A DNA stretch of 64,000 nt from Halalkalicoccus paucihalophilus (GTDB taxonomy: Archaea > Halobacteriota > Halobacteria > Halobacteriales > Halalkalicoccaceae): NCBI RefSeq assembly GCF_001593955.1, contig NZ_LTAZ01000004.1, forward strand, positions 434,001-498,000, given 5' to 3'. Both the position numbers and the translations under genes were made by a program. Below are positions 8,177 to 17,226 of the stretch, piece by piece (position 1 is the first letter of the stretch; the number at the start of each line of letters is the position of its first letter). The notes under the pieces were generated by a model. The model had not been told where the DNA came from and made no database searches. It worked only from the letters and a program-made list of their open reading frames with translations.

Positions 8177-8182
8177 CTCGCC

Positions 8183-8506
8183 CTACGATGGCAGCGGACA
8201 GAGGCTCGCGGTGAAGACCACGACTTCGTCGGTGTCGTTTCGCGCGCCGTGGGCGATCCCGCGCTCGTGGAGGACGACACCCGGTGCGGCGGTCGCCTCC
8301 TCTTCGTCCTCCTGAAGCACGGTCACGGTCCCTTCGAGGACGTGAAAGACGTTCGTCGAGTCGCCGTGTTCGTGCGCCGCCAGTTTCGCGCCCGGCCCGA
8401 GCGCGAACGCCTTGACCAGCACGTCGTCCTCTACCACCAGTTCCGTGCTTTCGACCTCGCCCTCGTCGGGATCGAGGCCGTGTTCCCCGTAGCGATCGAG
8501 TGTCAT
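8183..8506 (-). CDS. Cupin domain protein
   Basis: A 107-residue single-domain cupin. The metal motif is visible as GAKLAAHEHGDSTNVFHVLEG, with the second motif around GVVLHERGIAHGARN. The ATG at 8506 (MTLDRYGEHG) is chosen; eight more residues from 8530 are basic and not conserved-looking. Such small cupins are metal-binding enzymes or sensors of unknown substrate. It converges on moaB with 6 bp between stops. Confidence 0.82.
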   Translation of the reverse strand: MTLDRYGEHGLDPDEGEVESTELVVEDDVLVKAFALGPGAKLAAHEHGDSTNVFHVLEGTVTVLQEDEEEATAAPGVVLHERGIAHGARNDTDEVVVFTASLCPLPS

Positions 8507-8547
8507 AGCCCCCCTTCGGCGGATCGTCACAAAAATACGGCGGTCGC

Positions 8548-8862
8548 TTACAGCTCCTGTGCGACCGCGTCGGGGCTCAGGAGGTCGGGGTCGACGATCA
8601 GATCCGCGAGCGGGCGGGCGAACTCCGGAAGCGAATCGGCGGCATACACGACGATCCGAAGGTCCTCGTTGAGTTCGCGCGCGACCGGGATGCCCGTCGC
8701 GTGAACCGTGTCGGTGATCGCAAAGACGTCCGCGGATTCGATGCCCGCGGATTCGAGCGCCTCGCGGTCGGCAAAGCCCTCGATTCGCTTCACGTCGAAC
8801 CCCTCGGCTTCGAGCGCCTCGCCCAGTCCCTCGGCGTCCTCACCGGCGATGATGGCGTTCAT
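8548..8862 (-). CDS. DUF7126-type small Rossmann-like protein
   Basis: A 104-residue acidic protein starting [18 protein letters not shown], resembling a truncated Rossmann/TrkA-N-like half domain with alternating strands ([18 protein letters not shown]). I recall this haloarchaeal family as DUF7126, found beside pyrG and guaA. Its ATG overlaps the guaAb stop by 4 nt (ATGA), so it is the third gene of the pyrG-guaAb operon and is probably translated by coupling. A regulatory or assembly role in glutamine-dependent nucleotide synthesis is inferred from position only. Confidence 0.75.
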   Translation of the reverse strand: MNAIIAGEDAEGLGEALEAEGFDVKRIEGFADREALESAGIESADVFAITDTVHATGIPVARELNEDLRIVVYAADSLPEFARPLADLIVDPDLLSPDAVAQEL

Positions 8863-9776
8863 TCGTACTCGATGGTCGCCGGCGGCTTGTGGGTCACGTC
8901 GTAGACGACGCGCGCGACGTTCTCGTTCTCGCCGGTGATGCGGCTCTGGATGCGCTGAAGCGTCTCCCAGTCGATCTCCTGGGCGCGGGCGGTCATGCCG
9001 TCCCGGCTCTCGACCGATCTGACCGAGACGACCCAGCCGTGAACTCGGTTGTCGCCCTTGACACCCGTGGCCTTGCCGATCACGGCCGCGAGCGCCTGCC
9101 ACGGCTCGTACTCCTCTAACTCGTCCTCGACGACGTGACACGCCTCGCGGGCCACCTCTAGCTTCTCCTCCGTGACCTCGCCGATGACCCTAACTGCGAG
9201 TCCCGGACCCGGGAACGGCATGCGTTCTGCGACGAGTTCCTCGAGGCCGAGTTCGCGCGCGACCTCCCGGACCTCGTCCTTGTACAGATCACGGACGGGT
9301 TCGACGATCCCCTCGAAATCGATCCGCTCGGGGAGGCCGCCGACGTTGTGGTGGGACTTGATGCCGCCCTCGCTCTCGATCCGGTCGGGGTAGATCGTCC
9401 CCTGCACCAGATAATCGGCGTCGGCCTCGCGGGCCTCGCGTTCGAACTCGCGGATGAATTCCTCCCCTATTACCTCGCGCTTCTCCTCGGGGTCCGTCAC
9501 GCCCGAGAGTGCCTCTAGAAAGCGCTCCTCGGCGTCGATCACTCGAAGCGACTCCATATACGAGAAGGTTTCACTCACTTGTTCGGTCTCGCCCTTTCTC
9601 ATCAGCCCGGTGTCGACGTAGACGGGTGTGAGCTGGTCGCCGACGGCCTCGTAGGCCAGCGCGGCGGCCACGGAGGAGTCGACCCCGCCCGAGAGCGCGA
9701 TCACGGCGTTGGCGTCGCCGATCTCCTCGCGGATCCCCGTTACCGCCTCGTCGATGAACTCCTCGGGGTTCACCAT
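8859..9776 (-). CDS. guaAb: GMP synthase, ATP pyrophosphatase subunit
   Basis: A 305-residue GuaAb subunit of the archaeal two-subunit GMP synthase, which aminates XMP to GMP using ammonia from a separate glutaminase subunit. The PP-loop [16 protein letters not shown] lies near residue 25, the XMP-site region has [11 protein letters not shown] and [13 protein letters not shown], and the C-terminal dimer domain ends [12 protein letters not shown]. There is no glutaminase domain, as expected. Its ATG overlaps the pyrG stop (TGATG) and its stop overlaps the next ATG (ATGA), a tightly coupled operon. Confidence 0.95.
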   Translation of the reverse strand: MVNPEEFIDEAVTGIREEIGDANAVIALSGGVDSSVAAALAYEAVGDQLTPVYVDTGLMRKGETEQVSETFSYMESLRVIDAEERFLEALSGVTDPEEKREVIGEEFIREFEREAREADADYLVQGTIYPDRIESEGGIKSHHNVGGLPERIDFEGIVEPVRDLYKDEVREVARELGLEELVAERMPFPGPGLAVRVIGEVTEEKLEVAREACHVVEDELEEYEPWQALAAVIGKATGVKGDNRVHGWVVSVRSVESRDGMTARAQEIDWETLQRIQSRITGENENVARVVYDVTHKPPATIEYE

Positions 9777-11419
9777 CAGACTTCGACCTCCTGACTGGTG
9801 CGTTCGAGGACGGCATCGACCAGCCCGATGAAGGGCGGGCTCGCCCGGCCGGGCCGCGAGCGGAACTCGGGGTGGAACTGCGTGCCGAGGAAGTAGGGGT
9901 GCGAATCGAGTTCGAGGATCTCCATACGGTTCCCGGCTCGTCCCGAGAAGGTGAGCCCTTCGCTTTCCAGACGCTCGATGTACTCGGGGTTCACTTCGTA
10001 CCTGTGGCGGTGGCGCTCGGTACACGCGCTCGCGCCGCCGTAGACCTCGCTCGCGAGGGTTCCCGACTCGATATCGGTGTCGTGGGCACCGAGACGCATC
10101 GTCCCGCCCATGTCCTCGACCTCGTACTGCTCGGGGAGGATGTCGATTACGGGGTGGCGGGCATCGGGGTCGATCTCGGCCGAGTGAGCACCCTCGAGCC
10201 CGCAGACGTGCCGGGCGTAGTCGACGACCGCCATCTGGAATCCCAGACAGAGCCCGAGGAAGGGCACGTCGTTCTCACGGGCGTAGCGCACCGCCTCGAT
10301 CTTCCCGCGCGTGCCACGCGATCCGAACCCGCCGGGCACGACGATCCCGTCGGCGTCCTCCAGTCGTTCCTGGTGGGCGGCGGCCATCTCGTCGGAATCG
10401 ACCCACTGGATGTTGACCTCGACGTTCCGCTCGAGGCCGGCGTGTTTCAGCGCCTCGTGGATCGAGAGATACGCGTCCTCGAGGGCGTACTTGCCTACGA
10501 GCGCGACGTCGACCTCCTGGTCCGCCTCCTGCGTGACGAGTTCGCGCCACTCGTTTTCGCGCTCGCCTTCGGGGAGGGCCTCTCCGGTGAGGCCGAGCCG
10601 TTCCATGACGTACTCGTCGAGGCCCTCCTCTTCGACCATCAGGGGCACCTCGTAGATGTCCTCGACGTCGGGGTTAGAGAAGACGGCCTCGGTGGGAACG
10701 TCGCCGAACAGGGCGATCTTCTCCTTGGTTTCGGGCTCCAGACGGTCGTCACAACGCCCGACGACGATGTCGGGCTGGAGGCCGATCGAGCGCAGTTCCT
10801 TGACGCTGTGCTGGGTCGGCTTGGTCTTCTGCTCGCCGTTTTTCGAGTACGGCACCAGCGTCACGTGGGCGAAGAGGATGCCCTCGTCGTCCTCCTCGTG
10901 GGCGAACTGGCGCAACGCTTCGAGATAGGGCATCCCCTCGATGTCGCCGACGGTCCCGCCGACTTCGATGAGACAGACGTCAGTACCTTCGGCGGCCTCC
11001 CGAATGCGGCGTTTGATGTCGTCGGTGATGTGGGGGATGATCTGGACGGTCTTTCCCAGATAATCGCCGGCGCGTTCCTTTTCGATGACGTGCTGGTAGG
11101 TCTTGCCCGTCGTGACGTTGTGGTCGAACGTCATGTCGATGTCGAGGAACCGCTCGTAGTTCCCGAGGTCCAGATCGACCTCGCCGCCGTCTTTCAGCAC
11201 GTAGACCTCCCCGTGCTGGTAGGGGTTCATGGTCCCGGCGTCGACGTTCAGATACGGGTCGATCTTCACCGCCGTCACCGAGAAGCCGGCGTTTTTCAGC
11301 AGGCGGCCGGTGCTCGCGGCGGTGATCCCCTTGCCGAGGCCGCTCATCACGCCCCCGGTCACGAAGATGAACTTGCGTCCGAGAGAAGGGTCGTACTCCG
11401 ATTCGGGTTCGGTCGGCAT
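9776..11419 (-). CDS. pyrG: CTP synthase
   Basis: A 547-residue CTP synthase converting UTP to CTP with glutamine. The N-terminal synthetase domain has the P-loop [15 protein letters not shown] and [16 protein letters not shown]; the C-terminal class I glutaminase domain has the nucleophile Cys in FLGLCLGFQ and GTQFHPEF. The length matches the family. The ATG at 11419 starts [23 protein letters not shown] in spirit of family starts; upstream in-frame sequence is non-conserved. First gene of an overlapping operon with guaAb and the DUF7126-type gene, grouping two glutamine-dependent nucleotide amidations. Confidence 0.96.
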   Translation of the reverse strand: MPTEPESEYDPSLGRKFIFVTGGVMSGLGKGITAASTGRLLKNAGFSVTAVKIDPYLNVDAGTMNPYQHGEVYVLKDGGEVDLDLGNYERFLDIDMTFDHNVTTGKTYQHVIEKERAGDYLGKTVQIIPHITDDIKRRIREAAEGTDVCLIEVGGTVGDIEGMPYLEALRQFAHEEDDEGILFAHVTLVPYSKNGEQKTKPTQHSVKELRSIGLQPDIVVGRCDDRLEPETKEKIALFGDVPTEAVFSNPDVEDIYEVPLMVEEEGLDEYVMERLGLTGEALPEGERENEWRELVTQEADQEVDVALVGKYALEDAYLSIHEALKHAGLERNVEVNIQWVDSDEMAAAHQERLEDADGIVVPGGFGSRGTRGKIEAVRYARENDVPFLGLCLGFQMAVVDYARHVCGLEGAHSAEIDPDARHPVIDILPEQYEVEDMGGTMRLGAHDTDIESGTLASEVYGGASACTERHRHRYEVNPEYIERLESEGLTFSGRAGNRMEILELDSHPYFLGTQFHPEFRSRPGRASPPFIGLVDAVLERTSQEVEV

Positions 11420-11561
11420 ACTGACCCTGTGCGAAGGGGATAAAAAACGATTTCGGAGGGGGGTCGCCGGGACACGCGTTGGCACGACCGGAACGGCCGC
11501 GGCGATTCGGCGCCCGAGGATCGATTCCGTCGGACTCCCGCGAATTCGTCGATCCCGAGGG

Positions 11562-12152
11562 CTACCTCCCAGATTCCGCGAAAAACGCCGCGACCGCTCC
11601 GGCGATCCTGTCGTGCTTGCCGAGGAAGAAGTGATCGGCCGACAGCTCCTCGATGTGCGCTCCCCGTCCTCTCGTGGCCGCCACAACCGGCTCCCACTCG
11701 GCGGTGTCGTCTCGCGTTCCGTAGACTACCTGCAGCGGACAGTCGAGCTCCGAAACGGCCCCGACCACGTCGAGATCGCCGCCGACCTGCGCTGCGGGCG
11801 CGAGCGCCGACACGCCGATCAGCGGTTCTTCGACCGAGGCTGCGGCGAGGATCGCCATCGCCCCGCCGAAACTGTAGCCGAACACCCCTACCGAATCGAA
11901 CTCCCCGGCCGCCCACCGGATCGCGTTGCGGACGTCCTCGCGTTCGCCGTGGCCCTCGTCCCACTCGCCGTAGTCGAATCGGAAACAGGCGATCCCGCGC
12001 TCGACGAGGGCGTCGCTCACCGCCGTCAGTCTGGGGTCGCCCCGATGGCCGCGATGCTGGGGGTGGGGCGGGCAGGCGACGACGCACGCCTCCCCCGTCC
12101 CGTCGAGCGTCCCTCGGACATCACGGCTACCCGGAACGACCACGTCGGCCAT
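11562..12152 (-). CDS. Alpha/beta hydrolase (dienelactone hydrolase-like)
   Basis: A 196-residue alpha/beta hydrolase. The nucleophile elbow is GYSFGG (about residue 95), the acid lies in the VVYGTRDD region, and the catalytic His in SADHFF. An early CPPHPQHRG motif is typical of this short hydrolase family (YghX/dienelactone hydrolase group). No signal peptide. It precedes pyrG by 142 bp on the same strand; no functional link is evident. Confidence 0.82.
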   Translation of the reverse strand: MADVVVPGSRDVRGTLDGTGEACVVACPPHPQHRGHRGDPRLTAVSDALVERGIACFRFDYGEWDEGHGEREDVRNAIRWAAGEFDSVGVFGYSFGGAMAILAAASVEEPLIGVSALAPAAQVGGDLDVVGAVSELDCPLQVVYGTRDDTAEWEPVVAATRGRGAHIEELSADHFFLGKHDRIAGAVAAFFAESGR

Positions 12153-12202
12153 ACGCCCCGTTCGGCGGGGATATTTTTAAGCACTGGGCCGCAACTACGG
12201 CT

Positions 12203-13051
12203 ATGGGAATACTCTCGCGGATGTCGTACGTCATCCGGTCGAAGGTCAACGCGGTCCTCAACCGCTCCGAGGACCCCCGGGAAACGCTCGATTACTCCTA
12301 CGAACAGATGCGCGACCGCCTGCAGGACGTCAAACAGGGGATCGCGGACCTCACCACCCAGAAGAAACGCCTCGAGATGCAGAAACGCCGCCTCGAGGAG
12401 AACGTCGAGAAGCACAACGAGCAGGCCCGCGAGGCCGTCGCCCAGGACCGTGACGACCTGGCCCGTCAGGCCCTCGAGAAGAAGAAGGCGAAGATGAGCC
12501 AGATCGAACAGCTCGAGACCCAGATCGCGGACCTCCAGAACAAACAGGAGAACCTCGTCGAGCAGAAGAACGAACTCCAGAGCCGCATCGAGCAGTTCCG
12601 CACGAAAAAGGAGACGATGAAGGCCCAGTACGAGGCAAGCGAGGCCAGCGTGCGCGTCTCGGAGGCGATGACGGGCGCGGGCGACGAGATGGAGGACGTC
12701 TCGCGGGCCATCGAACGCGCCGAGGAGGACACCGAGGAGATGGAGGCACGCTCCGCGGCGATGGACGAACTCCAGGACACGGGGGCATTCGACGACGCGC
12801 TCTCGGATCAGGACAGCATCGACCGCGAACTCGAGGCCGGCCGGACCGACAGCGAGGTCGAGGCCGAACTCGAGACGCTGAAAGGCGAGATGGGCAAGGA
12901 GACCGCGTCGGTCGAGGAACCCGAAACGACCGAGGACGACACGGAGGACGAAATGGACGCCGATTCAGACGAGAACGTCGACGTCGAGGAGGAACTCGAA
13001 TCGAGCGAGATAGACGAGGAGCTAGAGGAGATCCGCGACGAAGGGCGCTGA
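12203..13051 (+). CDS. pspA: PspA/IM30 (ESCRT-III-like) family protein
   Basis: A 282-residue PspA-family protein: short N-terminal amphipathic segment (MGILSRMSYVIRSKVN), the DPRETLDYSYEQM region, then about 150 residues of near-continuous coiled coil rich in K/E/Q. PspA proteins coat and stabilise stressed membranes and polymerise like ESCRT-III. The last ~65 residues are a strongly acidic Glu/Asp tail beyond the usual core, probably disordered. Its divergence from the hydrolase gene and position just before a run of membrane-protein paralogs may indicate a membrane-stress neighbourhood, an inference. Confidence 0.9.
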   Translation: MGILSRMSYVIRSKVNAVLNRSEDPRETLDYSYEQMRDRLQDVKQGIADLTTQKKRLEMQKRRLEENVEKHNEQAREAVAQDRDDLARQALEKKKAKMSQIEQLETQIADLQNKQENLVEQKNELQSRIEQFRTKKETMKAQYEASEASVRVSEAMTGAGDEMEDVSRAIERAEEDTEEMEARSAAMDELQDTGAFDDALSDQDSIDRELEAGRTDSEVEAELETLKGEMGKETASVEEPETTEDDTEDEMDADSDENVDVEEELESSEIDEELEEIRDEGR

Positions 13052-13115
13052 GACGGCCGAACGATTGTCGATATACACGATTATATTCTTCGTCCGTTCA
13101 CCCGTTCGAACGCGG

Positions 13116-13613
13116 CTATGACTCGCCGACCAGCCGATCGAACAGCAACAGAACGATCGAGTGGGTCTCGACGAGTACGACGACGCTGACGACGATGATC
13201 GCGACCTGCAGCGGCGTCGAAAGGAGTCCGAGGGAAACGATCAGCGTCGTGGCACACGCCGGGGCGTGGTTCGTGTCCGTCGCGATCATACCCCAACTCG
13301 TCAGGATTATCGAGCAGACGCCGCTTGCGGCCAGTCGGAGCCCGTCGGGGGAGAACGCCGCCGGCGTCGTGGTGATCGCAACGCCGTTGGCGAGCAGGGT
13401 GTAGGCGACGAGGCCGACGACCCCGCCGATGAGGTGACTCCCGACGATCCTGTAGGTTCTGGTGCGCTCACCCCGACGGTCGAACGCGAGGATGAACGCC
13501 GAGGGGCCGAGGCTCGGGAAGACGAACGGCTGGCCGCTCGCCCACGCGACGAGCCCGAGGACCGTAAAGAGAAACCCCGCATAGAGGCTCGTTCCGATCC
13601 GTCGGCGTACCAT
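13116..13613 (-). CDS. HPP family membrane protein
   Basis: A 165-residue integral membrane protein with four to five hydrophobic segments and the family core FPSLGPSAFILAFDR. It also carries the conserved TDTNHAPACATTLIV near residue 115, where the HPP family has its H-P-P-type motif. Some HPP proteins transport nitrite; others are unassigned. It faces the PspA gene and is divergent from the first of the four membrane paralogs. Confidence 0.82.
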   Translation of the reverse strand: MVRRRIGTSLYAGFLFTVLGLVAWASGQPFVFPSLGPSAFILAFDRRGERTRTYRIVGSHLIGGVVGLVAYTLLANGVAITTTPAAFSPDGLRLAASGVCSIILTSWGMIATDTNHAPACATTLIVSLGLLSTPLQVAIIVVSVVVLVETHSIVLLLFDRLVGES

Positions 13614-13720
13614 ACCCGTCCTCTACCGGCACGTCCTAAAACCCTGTCCAACCTCCCAGCGGCGGTCGCCCTTTCCTGATCGGCAGATTGAGGTGGCGGA
13701 CCCCTGTAGGCGGAGCCACT

Positions 13721-14749
13721 GTGAGCCAATCGGACGACCTCGTTCCGCCCGCCCATACGATGCGGGAACGGACCAACGAGAGCACGGTGAAGATCTGGTT
13801 TCTCGTCACGGCGAACCGCTGGATCGTCACCGGGCTCCTCTCGGTCGCGATGCTGGCCATCTTCGTCGGGCTCTACTTTCTCGGACCGACGAACCTCCGG
13901 GGCGTGTTGGGAGCGTCGTCGGTCGGCAACGTCTTCGGCTCGGTGATCATCGCCGTCGTCACCGGCGTCTCGCTCATCCTGGCCATCGCCCAGCTCGTGT
14001 TGTCCGAGCAGATGGGCCCACTCGGCGAGAAACAGGCCGAGATGCGCGATCAGATCGAGTTCCGAAGCGACATCGAAGAGCGGATCGACGACGCCGTCGG
14101 CCCCGCCACGCCGTCGGCGTTCCTCTCGGCGCTCATCGAGGCGGTCGACCGCCAGGCACGGGCGCTCAAGGACTCCACGACAGACGCCGACACGGACACC
14201 GAGGAACTCGTCGAGTACGCCGACTCGCTCATCGAGCACGGCGAGCAAGTCAGCGAGCAGTTGGACCACACGAAGTTCGGTTCGTTCGAGGTGATCCTGC
14301 CGGTGTTGAACTACAACTACTCCTGGAAGATCGTCGCCGGGCGAAAACTAGCGGCGAGACACGCCGATTCGATCACGGAGGAGACCGAGGACCACCTCAC
14401 GGACGTGATCGAATCGCTTCGGTTCTTCGCCCCGGCCCGCGAGTACTTCAAGATGCTGTACTTCCAGTGGGAGATCAACAACATCGCACGGGGCGTGCTG
14501 TACGCCTCGATCCCCTCTCTGGCGATCGCCGCCTACATGATCCTCGCGTTCGACGCGAGCCTCGTTACGGGCTCGACGTTCGCGGTCCCCGATCGGTATC
14601 TCGCCGTCGGGATCGTCTACGCCCTCGCACTCCTGCCGTTTACGGTGGTACTCGCCTACATCCTCCGGATAGTCACCGTCACGAAACGGACGCTCGCGCT
14701 CGGTCCGTTCATCCTCCGGGAGACCAAACACGCGGGCGACATGGACTGA
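13721..14749 (+). CDS. Four-TM haloarchaeal membrane protein, paralog A
   Basis: A 342-residue protein and first of four homologs in tandem. Layout: cytosolic MRERTNES segment, TM1 (about 26-45), TM2 (about 67-90) ending AQLVLSEQMG, a long charged helical region (about 90-250), TM3-TM4 (about 265-325), and a C-terminal TLALGPFILRE. Family motifs are NYSWKI and FFAPAREYFKMLYFQ. The GTG at 13721 is chosen because the length then equals paralog C exactly and the upstream codons are unconserved. No domain name or function is recognised; the topology suggests a channel-like or scaffold membrane protein. Confidence 0.82.
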   Translation: MSQSDDLVPPAHTMRERTNESTVKIWFLVTANRWIVTGLLSVAMLAIFVGLYFLGPTNLRGVLGASSVGNVFGSVIIAVVTGVSLILAIAQLVLSEQMGPLGEKQAEMRDQIEFRSDIEERIDDAVGPATPSAFLSALIEAVDRQARALKDSTTDADTDTEELVEYADSLIEHGEQVSEQLDHTKFGSFEVILPVLNYNYSWKIVAGRKLAARHADSITEETEDHLTDVIESLRFFAPAREYFKMLYFQWEINNIARGVLYASIPSLAIAAYMILAFDASLVTGSTFAVPDRYLAVGIVYALALLPFTVVLAYILRIVTVTKRTLALGPFILRETKHAGDMD

Positions 14750-14764
14750 TCGCAACGCGCGAGT

Positions 14765-15781
14765 TCAGTGTTCCGTGGTATCGGTCACGGCCGCCGATCC
14801 CTCCTCGGTCTCCTTGCTCGGGACCATCGGCCCGATCGAGGCGGTCCGTCGGCTCACCGTCGCAGAGCGGAGCACGAACGCCGAGAGCAACGCCAGCGGC
14901 GAGAGCACCACGAGTATCAGCAGGATGATGACCGTGGGCGCGACCGCCGGCGAGATCGTCAACCCCCGGATATCCCCGTAGAGCAGCCCGATTGTCACCG
15001 CGGCGAGGATCGCCGGGATCCCGAGGGAGGTAATCAGCCGCGACAGACGCGAGAGCTCCCGTTCCATGTACGTCGTCTTGAAGTGCGAGCGCGCCACGTT
15101 GAACAGCTGGAGCGTTTCGAGCAGGTCGTCGAGGGCCTCGTCGGTCTCCTCGTCGATCCCCTCGGCGTGTTCGCGCTGCAGATAGCGTCCGGCGTAGATC
15201 TGCTGGGAGTCGTCGTAGTCGATCGTGAGCGAGACGGCGTGAAACGTCCCGAAGTCGGCGTTTTCGAGCCGTTTGTGGGCGCATTCTGCGGCCTCGGAGA
15301 CGGCCGCTGCGTACTCGGTAAGTTCCCGACTCTGCTCGTCGTCGTCCTCCGTGACGGTTTCTCCGAGCCGAGTCGCCCGGTGTTCGACCGCCTCCATCAC
15401 AACCCCAAGCAGCGCGGTCGGCTCGGCGGGGCTGGCGTGGATGTCGGCTTTCCGGGCGATGTCCTCGCGCAGTTCCATCACGCCGGCGAGCCGATCACGA
15501 AGCTCCCCGGCCGAGGCGAACTGTCGTGAGAGGATGAGTTGGTTGATCGTGATGACGATCGTGACGACGCTGAAGGTGCCCGCGACCATCCCGTTGGCGA
15601 GGCGGTTCATCGAGTTCTCGTTGGTGAATGCGATCACGTCCATCGCGGTGAGCGCAGAGAGCACGAGGCCGCTGGCCGCGAGGATACCTGCGGTGACGAG
15701 AAACCGATTGCCGTCGAGGAGGATCCATCGTAGTAGTCCGCTTTCCGAACCGATCGTCGATCCCGTTCGCTCCTCTCCCAT
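14765..15781 (-). CDS. Four-TM haloarchaeal membrane protein, paralog B
   Basis: A 338-residue homolog on the opposite strand to its neighbours, converging on paralog A with 15 bp between stops. The same two-plus-two TM layout is seen (TM1 about 23-42, TM2 about 63-85, TM3-TM4 about 260-320), with the motif NQLILSRQFASAGELRDRL and C-terminal TASIGPMVPSKE. It is the most diverged copy: NYSWKI is replaced by DDSQQI and the N-terminal MRER block is missing. The ATG at 15781 gives the family length. Function unknown. Confidence 0.8.
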   Translation of the reverse strand: MGEERTGSTIGSESGLLRWILLDGNRFLVTAGILAASGLVLSALTAMDVIAFTNENSMNRLANGMVAGTFSVVTIVITINQLILSRQFASAGELRDRLAGVMELREDIARKADIHASPAEPTALLGVVMEAVEHRATRLGETVTEDDDEQSRELTEYAAAVSEAAECAHKRLENADFGTFHAVSLTIDYDDSQQIYAGRYLQREHAEGIDEETDEALDDLLETLQLFNVARSHFKTTYMERELSRLSRLITSLGIPAILAAVTIGLLYGDIRGLTISPAVAPTVIILLILVVLSPLALLSAFVLRSATVSRRTASIGPMVPSKETEEGSAAVTDTTEH

Positions 15782-15961
15782 CGTCAGAACCGACGGCCGT
15801 CGGGGGTAAAAAACGTCTCCCGGCAGTGGCGACCGCTGCCGATCGCAGGATCGACGGCTCACTCGCCCGTCAGCGGGACGACGCGCTCGAACGTATCGTT
15901 CGGCAGATACGATCGAACGGACAACCGCATCCTTTTGTGAGTTCTCTCCTACCACATCGTA

Positions 15962-16990
15962 ATGAGCGACGAGCCGAGCGACACGATGCGCGAGCGCGCC
16001 GAGGAGAGCGGCACTCGGCTGTGGGTGTTGATGCGGATGAACCGGTACGTGCTCGCGGGGACGATCATGCTCGGCGTGTTCGTCGCGATCGTCTCGCTGG
16101 GATTCGTCGGTCTGAACCCGCTTCGGGTGCTCTCGGTGCAGGACCCCGACGCGATCCAGACGCTGTTCAGTTCGATGGTCGGGCCGATCATCACGGGCGT
16201 AACGCTGGTCGCGACCATCGGACAACTCGTGCTCTCACAGGAACTCGGGGCGGTCGGCGACCAGCGCGAACGCATGCAGGAGGCCATGGAGTTTCGCCGC
16301 GACATCGAGTCCAAAACCGATCAGGGCGTCAGCCCGCCCGAGCCCTCCGCGTTCCTGCGCGAACTCGTCGCGGGGGTCGAGGACCACGCCGAACGCCTCC
16401 GCGAGGAGATGGGAGACGAACGCGACGAGGAGCTAAAAGAGCGGGTCACCGAGTACGTCGACGCGCTGGACGAGCACGCGGAAACCGTCCGCGAGGAGAT
16501 CGCAGACACTCAGTTCGGGACGTTCGACGTGCTCTGGGCCGCGCTCGATTTCAACTACTCCTGGAAGATCTTTCAGGCCCGCGAGATCCGCACCGACCAC
16601 AGCGAGGCGCTTTCCGAGGAGGCCGACGAGGCCCTCGACGACCTGATCGTCTCGCTGCAGTTCTTCGGTCCCGCCCGCGAGCACTTGAAGACGCTGTACT
16701 TCCAACACGAGCTGATCAACCTCTCGCGGGCGCTGTTGTACGCCGGGCCGCCGGCGCTGGTCGTCGTCGCCGCGATGATCATGTACGTCGACCCGGGCGC
16801 CGTCTCGGGGGCCGTCCTCGGGATCGATACGCTCACCCTGTTGGTCAGCGGCGCGTTCGTCCTCACGCTCGCGCCGTTCGTCCTCCTGGTGAGTTTCGTC
16901 CTCCGGATCGCGACCGTCGCCCAGCGGACGCTGGCGATGGGGCCCTTTATCCTGCGGGAATCGAGCCGCGACGCCGACAGCGATGTCTGA
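15962..16990 (+). CDS. Four-TM haloarchaeal membrane protein, paralog C
   Basis: A 342-residue homolog, the same length as paralog A. Shared motifs are DTMRERAEES, IGQLVLSQELG, FNYSWKIFQARE, FFGPAREHLKTLYFQHELINLSR and TLAMGPFILRE. The intergenic 15782-15961 separates it from divergent paralog B and must hold both promoters. It is followed after 43 bp by a DUF4177 gene on the same strand. Function unknown. Confidence 0.82.
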   Translation: MSDEPSDTMRERAEESGTRLWVLMRMNRYVLAGTIMLGVFVAIVSLGFVGLNPLRVLSVQDPDAIQTLFSSMVGPIITGVTLVATIGQLVLSQELGAVGDQRERMQEAMEFRRDIESKTDQGVSPPEPSAFLRELVAGVEDHAERLREEMGDERDEELKERVTEYVDALDEHAETVREEIADTQFGTFDVLWAALDFNYSWKIFQAREIRTDHSEALSEEADEALDDLIVSLQFFGPAREHLKTLYFQHELINLSRALLYAGPPALVVVAAMIMYVDPGAVSGAVLGIDTLTLLVSGAFVLTLAPFVLLVSFVLRIATVAQRTLAMGPFILRESSRDADSDV

Positions 16991-17033
16991 ACCCCAGCGG
17001 TTAACCTCGCGGCCGGTCCCCGTTGGAGTACCG

Positions 17034-17225
17034 ATGGACGGAGACACCACGTGGGAGTACCGGACGCTCGTCCCGCCGCGGGAGGCGACCCAGAAGGAAG
17101 CGGGCGACCCCGAGGCGGAGATGAACGAACTGGGCGCGGACGGCTGGGAGTTCCCCGGAACGATCGACTACACCGGCGGCGGCACGAAGTACCTGCTGTT
17201 CAAGCGTTCGACGGCCGGGGACTGA
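17034..17225 (+). CDS. DUF4177 domain small protein
   Basis: A 63-residue protein with the DUF4177 pattern: WEYRTLVPP at the start, then MNELGADGWEFPGTI and a C-terminal KYLLFKR. The ATG at 17034 places the conserved YRTL block near the N-terminus. It follows paralog C closely and ends 1 bp before the stop of the convergent paralog D. Function of the domain is unknown. Confidence 0.78.
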   Translation: MDGDTTWEYRTLVPPREATQKEAGDPEAEMNELGADGWEFPGTIDYTGGGTKYLLFKRSTAGD

Positions 17226-17226
17226 G

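Noticed and set aside
9872..11443. 523-codon open frame on the plus strand opposite pyrG
   Set aside because: It is the mirror of a well-conserved gene in a GC-rich sequence; no domain seen in its translation.
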